DNA of 33,799 nt from an uncultured Pelagibacteraceae bacterium (GTDB lineage: Bacteria; Pseudomonadota; Alphaproteobacteria; Pelagibacterales; Pelagibacteraceae), in assembly GCA_902556065.1 (NCBI GenBank), contig CACDUV010000009.1, positions 1 to 33,799 on the forward strand. Direction: 5' to 3'. The notes beneath the pieces are model-generated. The model ran no database searches and had not been told where the DNA came from. It saw only the letters and a list, made by a program, of their open reading frames with translations. Both the position numbers and the translations under genes were made by a program. Positions 18,070-26,545 of the stretch are shown here, piece after piece; the first letter of the stretch is position 1; each line of letters begins with the position of its first letter.

Positions 18070-18873
18070 TTAAATATTTTTTAGTTTTTCTCCAAATATA
18101 TAACTATTAATATTTTTAGCTAAACCAGTATTTATATCACAATCAACTATAACACCAGACAAAGTACCTTCTCCAACTGCTGGAAAATGTTTGACTGAAT
18201 CTTTCTTTAGAAATCTATTTAATGAATTCTCTTTGTCCATACCAATAACAGAGTCATAATCCCCACACATCCCAGCATCAGTTTGGTATCCAGTGCCATG
18301 GTTAAGTATTCTGGCATCATTAGTTGGTATATGTGTATGAGTTCCAACAACTAACGTTGCATGACCGTCAAAAAAATGACCTATCGCGTTTTTCTCACTA
18401 GTAATTTCACCATGAAAATCTACTACCAATAAATCATAGTCATCTTTTAAATTATATTCACTTAAAAATTTTTTTGAAGTTTCAAACACATCTTCACATT
18501 TTTTCATAAACACATTGCCCATAAGGTTAAGTACCCCAACTCGTATATTTTCATTAGTTTTGAAAATTTGAAAACCTCGACCAGGTGCGGGTTCAAAAAG
18601 ATTTTTAGGACGTAACAATCTCTCTTCTTTTTCTATATACTTCATGATTTCTTTTTGATCCCAAACATGATTACCAGTTGTTATAACGTTAACACCACAG
18701 TTATAAAAATCTTTGCAAATTTCCTCAGTCAAACCAACACCTTGGGCTGCAGCATTTTCGCCATTAGCAATAACAAAATCTATTTTTTTTGATTTAATTT
18801 CACTAAGTAAGCTACTTGAAAGTTTGGAACACCCTGAAATACCAACAACGTCTCCTAAAAATAAAATTCTCAA
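18070..18873 (-). CDS. YmdB-type metallophosphoesterase (TIGR00282 family)
   Basis: Calcineurin-like metallophosphodiesterase; the B. subtilis relative YmdB acts on 2',3'-cyclic nucleotides. Seen: ILFLGDVVG with metal ligand Asp8, IANGENAA with Asn37/Glu39/Asn40, TTGNHVWDQKE with Asn68-His69, VDFHGE, and the paired histidines in GTHTHIPTND. Length 267 aa is normal. Its start overlaps the end of the formyl-THF cyclo-ligase gene by 4 bases, and yebC follows after 7 bases, so it belongs to the zapA-yebC run. Cellular role here is inferred only from the family. Confidence 0.88.
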   Translation of the reverse strand: MRILFLGDVVGISGCSKLSSSLLSEIKSKKIDFVIANGENAAAQGVGLTEEICKDFYNCGVNVITTGNHVWDQKEIMKYIEKEERLLRPKNLFEPAPGRGFQIFKTNENIRVGVLNLMGNVFMKKCEDVFETSKKFLSEYNLKDDYDLLVVDFHGEITSEKNAIGHFFDGHATLVVGTHTHIPTNDARILNHGTGYQTDAGMCGDYDSVIGMDKENSLNRFLKKDSVKHFPAVGEGTLSGVIVDCDINTGLAKNINSYIFGEKLKNI

Positions 18874-19415
18874 AATATTAAACCTCTTTCAGTAATTATT
18901 AAATCAAGCTTCTTATCATAATTATTAACTGGTACCTCTTTTAATTCTTGGAAAGAAAAAGCAAATCCTACCTTAAAGACCTTTTTTTTAATTTCAATTT
19001 TTTCAATATAACGATCATAAAAACCACCACCATATCCTAATCGATTAAATTGATTGTCAAAAGCTAATAGTGGAACTAGTAATATATCTGGATAAACTCT
19101 CTTTTGAGATAATGGTTCAATAATCCCATATTTGTTTATCTTTAATGGATTTTCTTTGGACCATTCATAAAAGTCCATTTGGTTATTATTCTCAATAATC
19201 GGTAATGAGATAATTTTTTTATTTTTACTAAATAAATTTAAAACTTCTAAATCATCTATCTCGTGATTGCATGGATAATATCCACCAACAATTTTTGTTT
19301 TAAGCTTATTATCCTTTAGAAATTTAATAAATTTTAAAGAATTAATTTTTAAATTTTCTTTAAAATTTTTTTTTCTAAGCGATGTTATCTTTCTTCTTAA
19401 TTTAGATTTATTCAC
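18870..19415 (-). CDS. 5-formyltetrahydrofolate cyclo-ligase, probable GTG start
   Basis: Converts 5-formyl-THF to 5,10-methenyl-THF, clearing a dead-end folate. Seen: a basic N-terminus NKSKLRRKITSLRKK and the C-terminal substrate/ATP-binding motif LGYGGGFYDRYI. I choose the GTG at 19415, four bases past the zapA stop, because it places NKSKLRRK at the protein start as in the family and gives 181 aa, a usual length. An ATG at 19487 would add 24 residues inside zapA with no family counterpart. The zapA neighbour is conserved in E. coli (zapA-ssrS-ygfA), but here there is no room for 6S RNA between them. Confidence 0.87.
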   Translation of the reverse strand: MNKSKLRRKITSLRKKNFKENLKINSLKFIKFLKDNKLKTKIVGGYYPCNHEIDDLEVLNLFSKNKKIISLPIIENNNQMDFYEWSKENPLKINKYGIIEPLSQKRVYPDILLVPLLAFDNQFNRLGYGGGFYDRYIEKIEIKKKVFKVGFAFSFQELKEVPVNNYDKKLDLIITERGLIF

Positions 19416-19419
19416 AAAT

Positions 19420-19866
19420 TTATTGAGATAAATTTTCTTGTTTTGCTTTTTCGACAAAACTTGAAATTTTCTCTGCAGCACTATCAATTAAATCTTCATA
19501 TTTTTTTTGATTAGTTTCAATCTCGATTTTTAATTTGTCATGATTTAAATTTAACTCTTTTATTTCTTCTTCCTTTTTATCTTTATATTCATAAATTAGA
19601 GTTTTTAATTCTTTAAATTTATTTGATAAATCTTTTAATTCTTGCTTCTTTTGGTCAACTTTCTTTTTTGTTTCGTAGTATTCATCCATTATTTTAACCG
19701 CTGTAATTAATAAGAGTTTATTCTCCCCTAAATTGCCAAGATCGTTTTTTAAATGATTAAATTTTTGATTTATTTGTGTTAACAATTCTTCCAGATGTTC
19801 CTCTTGTCCGTCATCACAAGACAATAAAAACTCTTTATTATTAAACTTAATACTTACATTTGCCAT
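19420..19866 (-). CDS. zapA: Cell division protein ZapA
   Basis: Z-ring associated protein that bundles FtsZ filaments. Seen: the N-terminal ZapA head (residues 1-65: VSIKFNNKEFLLSCDDGQEEHLEEL, then INQKFNHLKND and ENKLLLITAVKIMDEYYE), followed by a long coiled coil (about 65-145). At 148 aa it is longer than E. coli ZapA (109) because of the coiled coil. Its start overlaps the upstream coiled-coil gene by 13 bases, indicating translational coupling. Confidence 0.88.
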   Translation of the reverse strand: MANVSIKFNNKEFLLSCDDGQEEHLEELLTQINQKFNHLKNDLGNLGENKLLLITAVKIMDEYYETKKKVDQKKQELKDLSNKFKELKTLIYEYKDKKEEEIKELNLNHDKLKIEIETNQKKYEDLIDSAAEKISSFVEKAKQENLSQ

Positions 19867-20177
19867 TTGTCTATTTCTTCCAATAAAATATCTGTTTCTT
19901 GATTTAATTCATCGATTTTCTCAGAAAACTCTATTTGTTTTCTTTCTTCAACCTTTTCTTTACTTCTAAACTCATCTAATTTTTTTGATAAAATTTCATT
20001 TTGATCTGATAGCTCTTTATATTTTTTTTCTAATTCATTTTTTTCAATCTCTAATTGATTTTTATGCAGGTTAAGATTTTCAATATTATTTCTCAAATCT
20101 GGATTGGTTAGATCTAAATTTTTTAATTCATCCAAAGCTAGATTAAGTTTTTTTTCTTTTTCGTTTATAGAATTCAT
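19854..20177 (-). CDS. zauP: Coiled-coil protein upstream of zapA, probable ZauP
   Basis: A 107-residue protein, almost entirely charged heptads (Lys/Glu/Asn/Leu rich) from about residue 5 to 103, with no membrane segment or catalytic motif. In Caulobacter a small coiled-coil protein, ZauP, is encoded directly upstream of zapA and works with ZapA to focus the Z-ring. Position, size, coiled-coil character and the 13-base overlap with zapA all match. Sequence alone is too low in complexity to prove homology, so the name rests mostly on context. Confidence 0.65.
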   Translation of the reverse strand: MNSINEKEKKLNLALDELKNLDLTNPDLRNNIENLNLHKNQLEIEKNELEKKYKELSDQNEILSKKLDEFRSKEKVEERKQIEFSEKIDELNQETDILLEEIDKWQM

Positions 20178-20189
20178 ATATATATACTT

Positions 20190-20218
20190 ATATTATTAAA
20201 TAGAATCTTCTTAGTCTA
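20190..20218 (-). promoter_or_regulatory. Candidate divergent promoter between zauP and tkt
   Basis: The 53-base gap between the divergent genes must hold both promoters. On the minus strand TAGACT (20213-20218) and TAATAT (20190-20195) are spaced by 17 bases, each matching consensus at 4 of 6. The -10 overlaps TATTAT (20191-20196) on the plus strand, a possible -10 for tkt. The leader of zauP would then be only a few bases long. Confidence 0.35.
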
Positions 20219-20221
20219 GTC

Positions 20222-20225
20222 AGGA
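20222..20225 (+). promoter_or_regulatory. Shine-Dalgarno AGGA fixing the tkt TTG start
   Basis: AGGA lies 5 bases before TTG at 20231. An in-frame TAG at 20201-20203 and the lack of any ATG or GTG between it and the TTG leave TTG as the only standard start. Confidence 0.6.
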
Positions 20226-20230
20226 TAATT

Positions 20231-22189
20231 TTGAGTAAAATACATAAAGATTTAGCAAATTGTATTAGATTTTTAACTATTGATGCAGTTCAAAAAGCTA
20301 ATTCTGGTCACCCTGGGATGCCGATGGGTATGGCGGACGTTGCAACCGTACTTTTTAGGTATTTTTTAAAATTCAATCCAAAAAATCCAAATTGGATAAA
20401 TAGAGATAGATTTGTTTTATCAGCCGGGCATGGTTCAATGCTTCTTTATTCTTTGTTGTATTTGACTGGTTATAAAAGTATTTCGTTAAATTCGATTAAA
20501 AAGTTTAGACAACTAAACTCTATTTGCGCAGGTCATCCAGAGTATCATCCAAAAACTGGAATTGAAACAACCACTGGTCCACTTGGACAAGGAATAGCTA
20601 ATGCAGTTGGATTTGCACTAGCTGAGGAAGTACTCAAAAAAAAAATAGGCAAAAATCTAATTAATCATAAAACTTATGTTATAGCTGGCGATGGTTGCTT
20701 GATGGAAGGTATTAGTCACGAAGCGATGAGTTTAGCTGGTCACTTAAAATTAAAAAATTTGGTGATGCTTTTCGATAATAATAATATTTCAATAGATGGT
20801 CCAACAAGTCTTGCTGTATCAGATAATTTTAAAAAAAGATTTCAAAGCTATGGATGGGATTACATATTAGTTGACGGCCATAATGAAAATCAAATTTATA
20901 GAGCTTTAAAAAGGGTTCAAAAAGCAAAAAAACCAACTGTAATTTCTTGTAAAACAAAAATTGGATATGGTTCTCCAAATAAATCTGGCAAATCGTCTTC
21001 ACATGGTAGTCCTTTAGGACTAGATGAAATCAAATTAGTAAGAAAAGCACTCAAATGGAAATATAAAGCCTTTGAAATTCCAAATAAGTTAATAAAGGAA
21101 TGGAGAGCTATAGGAAGCAAGGGTCAGTTAATTGAAAAAAAATGGAACAAATTAATTAAAAAACATAGTAAAAAAATTAGTCTAATCAAAAAAAATAACT
21201 TTAAAAATGCTTTAAATTCAGAAAAAAAACTTGCAGTCAAAGAACCTAAAAGCTTGGCAACAAGAAAGTGTTCTGAGTTAACTTTAAATGCATTAACCAA
21301 TTCAAATAATAATCTCATTGGTGGTTCTGCAGATTTAGCTGGATCCAACAACACTAAAACAAAAAAACATAAAATTATTACACCAGGAAATTTTGATGGA
21401 AATTATATTCATTATGGTGTCAGAGAACACGCGATGAGCGGGGTAATGAATGGAATCGCACTCCATAGTAATTTTATTCCTTATGGTGGAACTTTTTTAA
21501 TATTTTCTGATTACTGTAAACCTTCAATAAGATTATCAGCTTTAATGCAACAAAGAGTTATTTATGTAATGACACATGATTCTATTGGCTTAGGTGAGGA
21601 TGGGCCAACACATCAACCAATTGAGCAATTATCTGGTTTAAGATCAATTCCAAACCTAAATGTTTTTAGACCTGCAGACAGAATTGAAACAATTGAATGC
21701 TGGGAGCATGCATTAAAAACTTTAAAGACTCCCAGTGTTTTGTCTCTAACAAGACAAAATTTAGACCCGATTAGAAAAAAATATTCCTCAAATAATAAAT
21801 GTTCACTTGGCGCTTATGAAGTTCTCAGAACGAATAAAAAAATTAAACTAACAATTTTAGCAAGTGGTTCAGAAGTAAATCTTGCGATCGAGGCAAGTCA
21901 TAAACTTGCCAAAAATAAAATTTATTCTAAAGTTATTTCAGTACCTTGCATGGAGCTTTTTGATAAACAAAGTAAATCTTATAAAAATAAAATACTAAAT
22001 GAAACCAAAAATAAAATCTCTATAGAAGCTGGTTCAAGTGATTATTGGAAAAAGTATGTTGGAGAAAATGGAAAAAATTTTGGAATTAATGAATATGGTA
22101 AAAGTGCGCCATTTAAAGAAATATATAAATTTTTTGGGCTTACAAAAGAAAATATAACTAGCAAATCAAAAAAATTTATTAATAATTAA
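20231..22189 (+). CDS. tkt: Transketolase
   Basis: Thiamine-diphosphate enzyme moving two-carbon units between sugar phosphates in the pentose phosphate pathway. Seen: ANSGHPGMPMG near the N-terminus, the ThDP/Mg motif from GDGCLMEG (about 155-162) to DNNNIS, HGSPLG, and the second-domain signature GVREHAMSGVMNG, with a C-terminal transketolase domain. Length 652 aa is normal. TTG start with AGGA. It heads an operon with gap, pgk and fba (gaps 2, overlap 1, and 1 base), so the sugar-phosphate rearrangement and triose steps are co-expressed. Confidence 0.97.
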   Translation: MSKIHKDLANCIRFLTIDAVQKANSGHPGMPMGMADVATVLFRYFLKFNPKNPNWINRDRFVLSAGHGSMLLYSLLYLTGYKSISLNSIKKFRQLNSICAGHPEYHPKTGIETTTGPLGQGIANAVGFALAEEVLKKKIGKNLINHKTYVIAGDGCLMEGISHEAMSLAGHLKLKNLVMLFDNNNISIDGPTSLAVSDNFKKRFQSYGWDYILVDGHNENQIYRALKRVQKAKKPTVISCKTKIGYGSPNKSGKSSSHGSPLGLDEIKLVRKALKWKYKAFEIPNKLIKEWRAIGSKGQLIEKKWNKLIKKHSKKISLIKKNNFKNALNSEKKLAVKEPKSLATRKCSELTLNALTNSNNNLIGGSADLAGSNNTKTKKHKIITPGNFDGNYIHYGVREHAMSGVMNGIALHSNFIPYGGTFLIFSDYCKPSIRLSALMQQRVIYVMTHDSIGLGEDGPTHQPIEQLSGLRSIPNLNVFRPADRIETIECWEHALKTLKTPSVLSLTRQNLDPIRKKYSSNNKCSLGAYEVLRTNKKIKLTILASGSEVNLAIEASHKLAKNKIYSKVISVPCMELFDKQSKSYKNKILNETKNKISIEAGSSDYWKKYVGENGKNFGINEYGKSAPFKEIYKFFGLTKENITSKSKKFINN

Positions 22190-22191
22190 TT

Positions 22192-23199
22192 ATGACGATT
22201 AAAGTTGGAATAAATGGAATGGGTAGAATTGGTCGAATGGTAATCAGATCAATAATAGAAAACGAAAACGAAAATATAAAAATTCAACACATAAATAATA
22301 GATCAAATTCTGAGGTTACCTGTAAATTGATAAAATATGATTCAATACATGGTAAATTTAATGCGAATTTAGATTTTGATGAAAATCACTTAATAATAAA
22401 TAATAAAAAAATTACATTTTCTCAGGAATCTAATATTGAAAATATAGACTGGAAAAAATTTGATGTTAATTATGTTTTTGAATGTACGGGAAAATTTAAT
22501 TCTAAAGAAAAACTTCTAGCTCACATTCAAAATGGAGCAAAAAAAGTAATTGTATCTGCACCGTGCAAAAACGCAGATAAAACAATTGTATTTGGTGTAA
22601 ACGAAAAAGATATAACCAGTGAAGACCAAATAATCTCAGCTGCCTCTTGCACCACAAACTGTTTAGCTCCAGTTCTACATACGCTAAATGAAAATTTTGA
22701 AATTGAAAAAGGATTTATGACTACTATTCACGCAATTACTAGTGATCAAAGAATTTTAGATAATTCTCATAAAGACCCAAGAAGAGCAAGAGCTGCAAGT
22801 CAATCAATTGTCCCAACATCTACTGGTGCCTCAAAAGCAATTGGTGAAATTATTCCTAGCTTGAAAGGAAAGCTAGAGGGAGTTGCAATGAGAGTACCTA
22901 CCCCAAATGTTTCACTTGTAGAATTAGTTTTCTGCACAAAAAAAAATATCAACAAAGAAAACATAAATAAATCATTTGAATTAGCATCTAAAAATAATCT
23001 AAAAAATGTATTAGAAATTACACATGAAAAGTTAGTATCAATTGATTTTAATCATAACCCTGCATCCGCTATTATTGATGGATCACTTACTAATGTTGTT
23101 GGAGATAATATGGGTAAAATTTCAGCCTGGTATGATAATGAATGGGGTTTTTCAAATCGTATGTGTGATATTGTAGAATTTATTCATCAAAATTCTTAA
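22192..23199 (+). CDS. gap: Glyceraldehyde-3-phosphate dehydrogenase, NADP-type residues
   Basis: Interconverts glyceraldehyde-3-phosphate and 1,3-bisphosphoglycerate. Seen: the Rossmann start INGMGRIGR (7-15), catalytic Cys153 in SCTTNCLAP and His180. The usual NAD-selecting aspartate after the second strand (IND in NAD enzymes) is replaced: residues 34-37 read INNR. The Leu-Pro pair of NAD enzymes (LDLPHKD) reads LDNSHKD here (Asn191, Ser192), as in NADP-using chloroplast and GapB types. I therefore infer NADP or dual cofactor use and a largely gluconeogenic role. Length 335 aa. Its stop overlaps the pgk start by one base. Confidence 0.95.
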   Translation: MTIKVGINGMGRIGRMVIRSIIENENENIKIQHINNRSNSEVTCKLIKYDSIHGKFNANLDFDENHLIINNKKITFSQESNIENIDWKKFDVNYVFECTGKFNSKEKLLAHIQNGAKKVIVSAPCKNADKTIVFGVNEKDITSEDQIISAASCTTNCLAPVLHTLNENFEIEKGFMTTIHAITSDQRILDNSHKDPRRARAASQSIVPTSTGASKAIGEIIPSLKGKLEGVAMRVPTPNVSLVELVFCTKKNINKENINKSFELASKNNLKNVLEITHEKLVSIDFNHNPASAIIDGSLTNVVGDNMGKISAWYDNEWGFSNRMCDIVEFIHQNS

Positions 23200-24374
23200 T
23201 GCAAAGTGTTTCTAAACTAACAAACCTTCGTGGTAAAAAAGTTATTTTAAGATTGGATTTAAATGTCCCTCTTAAGAATGGTGAAATAACTGACACAACA
23301 AGAATTGATAAAGTTCTTGCAACAATTGAATTTTTATTAAAGCAAAATTCAAAAATAATTATCTTATCTCACGTTGGTCGACCAAAAGGAAAAATAATAA
23401 GAGAACTTTCGTTGAAACCAATTCAAGAATATATAGAAAAAAAATTAAATGAAAAAATAAACCTTATTGAAAAAAATATTTATGAAATAAAAAAAGACAT
23501 ACTTGATAATTTTAATGAAAAAATTTTACTCATTGAAAATATTAGATTTTATATAGAAGAGGAAAAAAATGACGTGAATTTTGCAAAACATTTAGCAAGT
23601 TTGGGTGATATTTATGTAAATGATGCTTTTTCATGCTCACATAGGGCGCATGCATCTGTTTGTGAAATTTCAAAATTTTTACCGTCTTTTTCAGGATTAC
23701 AACTAGATATGGAGGTAACTGCATTAAAAAAAATTACATCTAAAATAACTAAACCTGTTACTTGCATAATAGGAGGATCTAAAATTTCTACTAAAATCAA
23801 TATTATAAAAAACTTAATTTCAAAATTTGATAACATAATAATTGTGGGTGCAATGGCGAATAATTTAATTGAACACAATGGTTATAATATTGGAAAATCT
23901 ATTAGGGAAGAAAATGTTAACTCTATAGTTAATGAAATACTCTCACATTCAAAAGAAAAAAATTGTAATATAATTTTTCCAGAAGATGTAGTGGTAGCCA
24001 ATGATTTAAATGGGCAGCCTAAAATTAAAGAATTAAATCAAATTAAATTAGATGATATGATTTTGGATATAGGTCCAAAAACTGTTGAAAGAATATTTGA
24101 TATTATTGATAACACAAATACCATATTATGGAACGGTCCTGCTGGATATTTTGAAAATCCCAATTTTGCAAATGGAAGTAATGAAATTGCAAAAAAAATA
24201 ATTGAAAAAAATAAAGAAAATAAAATTTTCTCTGTAGTGGGTGGTGGAGATACCGTTTTATTAATTAATTCATTAAACGCTTTTAAAAATTTTAATTTTG
24301 TTTCAACCGCAGGTGGAGCATTTTTGGAATATCTTGAAGGAAAGGAACTTCCTGGTATAAGCGCCTTAAATTAA
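23199..24374 (+). CDS. pgk: Phosphoglycerate kinase
   Basis: Transfers phosphate between 1,3-bisphosphoglycerate and ADP. Seen: RLDLNVP (18-24) with the substrate-binding Asp and Asn, the SHVGRPKG loop, ENIRFY, GGSKISTKI, the nucleotide-binding WNGPAGYFE and GGGDTV, and the STAGGAFLEYLEG C-terminal signature. Length 391 aa is normal. It sits between gap (1-base overlap) and fba (1-base gap). Confidence 0.97.
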   Translation: MQSVSKLTNLRGKKVILRLDLNVPLKNGEITDTTRIDKVLATIEFLLKQNSKIIILSHVGRPKGKIIRELSLKPIQEYIEKKLNEKINLIEKNIYEIKKDILDNFNEKILLIENIRFYIEEEKNDVNFAKHLASLGDIYVNDAFSCSHRAHASVCEISKFLPSFSGLQLDMEVTALKKITSKITKPVTCIIGGSKISTKINIIKNLISKFDNIIIVGAMANNLIEHNGYNIGKSIREENVNSIVNEILSHSKEKNCNIIFPEDVVVANDLNGQPKIKELNQIKLDDMILDIGPKTVERIFDIIDNTNTILWNGPAGYFENPNFANGSNEIAKKIIEKNKENKIFSVVGGGDTVLLINSLNAFKNFNFVSTAGGAFLEYLEGKELPGISALN

Positions 24375-24375
24375 A

Positions 24376-25386
24376 ATGTCAGAACTAAATAAAATAGCTC
24401 TTAAAATACTTTCAAATGGCAAAGGAATACTTGCAGCGGATGAAAGTAATGGAACTATGACAAAAAGGCTCGAAGCTGTTAAAGTCCAATCAACACCAGA
24501 TAAGAGACTTGCTTTTAGAGAAACTCTATTTAATTCAGAATGTATGAAAGATTGCATCGGTGGTGTAATTTTATACGATGAGACGATAAACCAAATTTCA
24601 AATTCAGGTAAATCAATTCCTGAATTAATCTCTGCTAGTGGAGCAGTCCCAGGAATTAAAGTAGATACTGGTGCAAAGAACTTGGCAAACTCTCCAGAAG
24701 AAAAAATTACTGAGGGACTAGATGGGCTTCGAGAAAGATTAAAAAAATACTATGAGCTTGGTGCAAGATTTACAAAATGGAGAGGTGTTTATTCTATAAG
24801 TAATAACTATCCTAGCAAACTTGCAATTCATTCTAACGCTCATGCCCTTGCAAGATATGCAGCATTAGTTCAAGAGTGTGAAATGGTTCCTATAGTTGAG
24901 CCAGAAGTTTTGATGGATGGAGATCACTCTGCAGATCAATGTTTAAAGAAAACTTCAGAGATTATAAAAAAATGCTTTGAAGAATTAATTCTACACAAAA
25001 TTGACTTGTCAGGGATTATATTAAAACCAAACATGATTTTAGCTGGAAGTAATTCAAAAAATAAGATTTCTAATGAAGAGGTTTCAAATAAAACACTTGA
25101 ATGTCTTAAAAATTCAGTGCCGACAGAAGTTCCAGGGATTGCCTTCTTGTCAGGAGGTCAATCTGAAGTAGAAGCAACAGAAAATTTAAATTTAATAAGC
25201 AAAAACAATAGTACAAATTTTATAATGACCTATTCATATGGTAGAGCCTTGCAACAAAGTGCTCTTAAATTTTGGTCTAAAGATATCACTAAAATAGCAG
25301 AAACACAGGATGTGTTTAATCATAGAGCAAGAATGTGTTCTCTAGCTGCTCAAGGCAAATGGAAAAGCGATCTTGAGAATAAATAA
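24376..25386 (+). CDS. fba: Fructose-bisphosphate aldolase, class I
   Basis: Schiff-base aldolase joining or splitting fructose-1,6-bisphosphate. Seen: GILAADESNGTMTKR (17-31), FTKWRGVY with Lys134 (muscle Lys146), VEPEVLMDGDH with Glu175/Glu177, and the Schiff-base lysine in ILKPNMILAG (Lys217, muscle Lys229), then FLSGGQSE. This is the animal/plant-like class I family, metal independent. Length 336 aa, slightly shorter than eukaryotic forms. thiE starts inside its last 14 bases. Confidence 0.96.
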   Translation: MSELNKIALKILSNGKGILAADESNGTMTKRLEAVKVQSTPDKRLAFRETLFNSECMKDCIGGVILYDETINQISNSGKSIPELISASGAVPGIKVDTGAKNLANSPEEKITEGLDGLRERLKKYYELGARFTKWRGVYSISNNYPSKLAIHSNAHALARYAALVQECEMVPIVEPEVLMDGDHSADQCLKKTSEIIKKCFEELILHKIDLSGIILKPNMILAGSNSKNKISNEEVSNKTLECLKNSVPTEVPGIAFLSGGQSEVEATENLNLISKNNSTNFIMTYSYGRALQQSALKFWSKDITKIAETQDVFNHRARMCSLAAQGKWKSDLENK

Positions 25387-25987
25387 AAAAAAATTTATTT
25401 ATCTCATCTCTCCAAGCAAAATTCCAAAAAATTTTTACAAAACTTTAAATGAAGTATTAAAATCAGATAAAATAAGTTTTTTTCAAATGAGATTTAAAAA
25501 ATACTCTTTTGAAAAAAAAATTTTTTTAGGAAAAAAAATCAAGCATTTGTGTAAAAAAAATAATGTAAAATTTATTGTGAACGATGACCCAATTCTTGCC
25601 AAAAAATTAAATGCTGATGGATGTCATTTAGGACAAAAAGATACAAATATTAAAGAAGCAAAAAAAATAATTGGAAATAAAATTATTGGAATAACATGTC
25701 ATAACTCAATTAAACTAGCAAAAGAAGCTGTTAAAAATAAAGCTAATTACATTGCTTTTGGTGCTTTTTTTCCAACAAAAACAAAAAAAGTAAAATATAA
25801 ATCCAACATAAAAACTCTAAATAAAGCACAGAAATTAACAAATATTCCTATCGTAGCTATCGGTGGAATAACAAACGAAAACTATAAAAAACTTTTATTG
25901 AACAATGCAAATTTTTTAGCTATTTCAGGCTACATTTGGAATAATAAAAAATACAAACCTACAGAAGCTATAGAAAGTTTAATATGA
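25373..25987 (+). CDS. thiE: Thiamine-phosphate synthase (ThiE / TMP-TENI family)
   Basis: Joins HMP-diphosphate to thiazole phosphate to give thiamine phosphate. Seen on a small TIM barrel: QMRFK (compare Q-x-R-x-K of ThiE), FIVNDDPILAKKLNADGCHLGQKD with the phosphate-binding Asn-Asp-Asp, ITCHNS, FGAFFPTKTKK and VAIGGITNEN. Length 204 aa is normal. TTG start at 25373 lies within the end of fba (14-base overlap), and the stop overlaps efp by 4 bases. The TenI subfamily cannot be excluded, but the QxR and FPT-TK motifs favour ThiE. It is isolated from other thiamine genes; thiD is about 20 kb to the left. Confidence 0.8.
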   Translation: MRINKKKFIYLISPSKIPKNFYKTLNEVLKSDKISFFQMRFKKYSFEKKIFLGKKIKHLCKKNNVKFIVNDDPILAKKLNADGCHLGQKDTNIKEAKKIIGNKIIGITCHNSIKLAKEAVKNKANYIAFGAFFPTKTKKVKYKSNIKTLNKAQKLTNIPIVAIGGITNENYKKLLLNNANFLAISGYIWNNKKYKPTEAIESLI

Positions 25988-26544
25988 AAATAAATGCAAG
26001 TGAAATTAGAGTTGGGATGCTTTTAGAATATAAAAATGATCTTTGGCAAGTTCTAAAAACACAACATGTAAAACCTGGAAAAGGTGGTGCATTTGCACAA
26101 ATAGAAATGAAAAGTGTTGGCAAAAATACTAAACTAAATGAAAGATTTAGATCAAGTGAAACTGTAGAAAAAGCATCATTAGATGAAAATAAATATAGTT
26201 ATATGTATGAAGATGATGCTAATTATTTTTTTATGGAACCAAAAACTTTTGAACAAATTGAAATTAAAAAAGAAATTATTGGAGATCAAGGTAAATTATT
26301 AACTGAAAATCTTGAGGTATCTATAAGTTTTTATAATGAAAATCCAATTTCAGTTGAATTACCCAACCAAGTACAATGCAAAGTAGATACTACTGATGTG
26401 GCCTTAAAAGGTCAGACTGTATCATCTTCCTATAAACCAGCAAAATTAAATAATGGCTTAAGTATTCAAGTCCCTCCATTTATAGAAGCAGGGGACGAAG
26501 TAATTGTTGATACTCGAAACTTAGAGTACGTAAAGAAGATTTGA
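25984..26544 (+). CDS. efp: Translation elongation factor P
   Basis: Stimulates peptide-bond formation at polyproline stretches. Seen: the KOW-like N-terminal domain with the tip loop HVKPGKGGAF carrying Lys33, the residue modified by EpmA in species that have it, then two OB domains, including VSISFYNENPISVELP and the C-terminal GDEVIVDTRNLEYVKK. Length 186 aa is normal. It overlaps thiE by 4 bases and is followed after 1 base by suhB. No epmA or epmB is seen in the window. Confidence 0.97.
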   Translation: MKINASEIRVGMLLEYKNDLWQVLKTQHVKPGKGGAFAQIEMKSVGKNTKLNERFRSSETVEKASLDENKYSYMYEDDANYFFMEPKTFEQIEIKKEIIGDQGKLLTENLEVSISFYNENPISVELPNQVQCKVDTTDVALKGQTVSSSYKPAKLNNGLSIQVPPFIEAGDEVIVDTRNLEYVKKI

Positions 26545-26545
26545 A

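Noticed and set aside
19410-19425. 6S RNA between zapA and the cyclo-ligase, as in E. coli
   Set aside because: Only four bases separate the two genes, so there is no room.
19416-19487. ATG start of the cyclo-ligase inside zapA
   Set aside because: Would add 24 unmatched residues and a 68-base overlap; the GTG at 19415 fits family length and spacing.
25373-25400. TPP riboswitch before thiE or thiD
   Set aside because: Both genes overlap or nearly touch the preceding gene and no leader exists.
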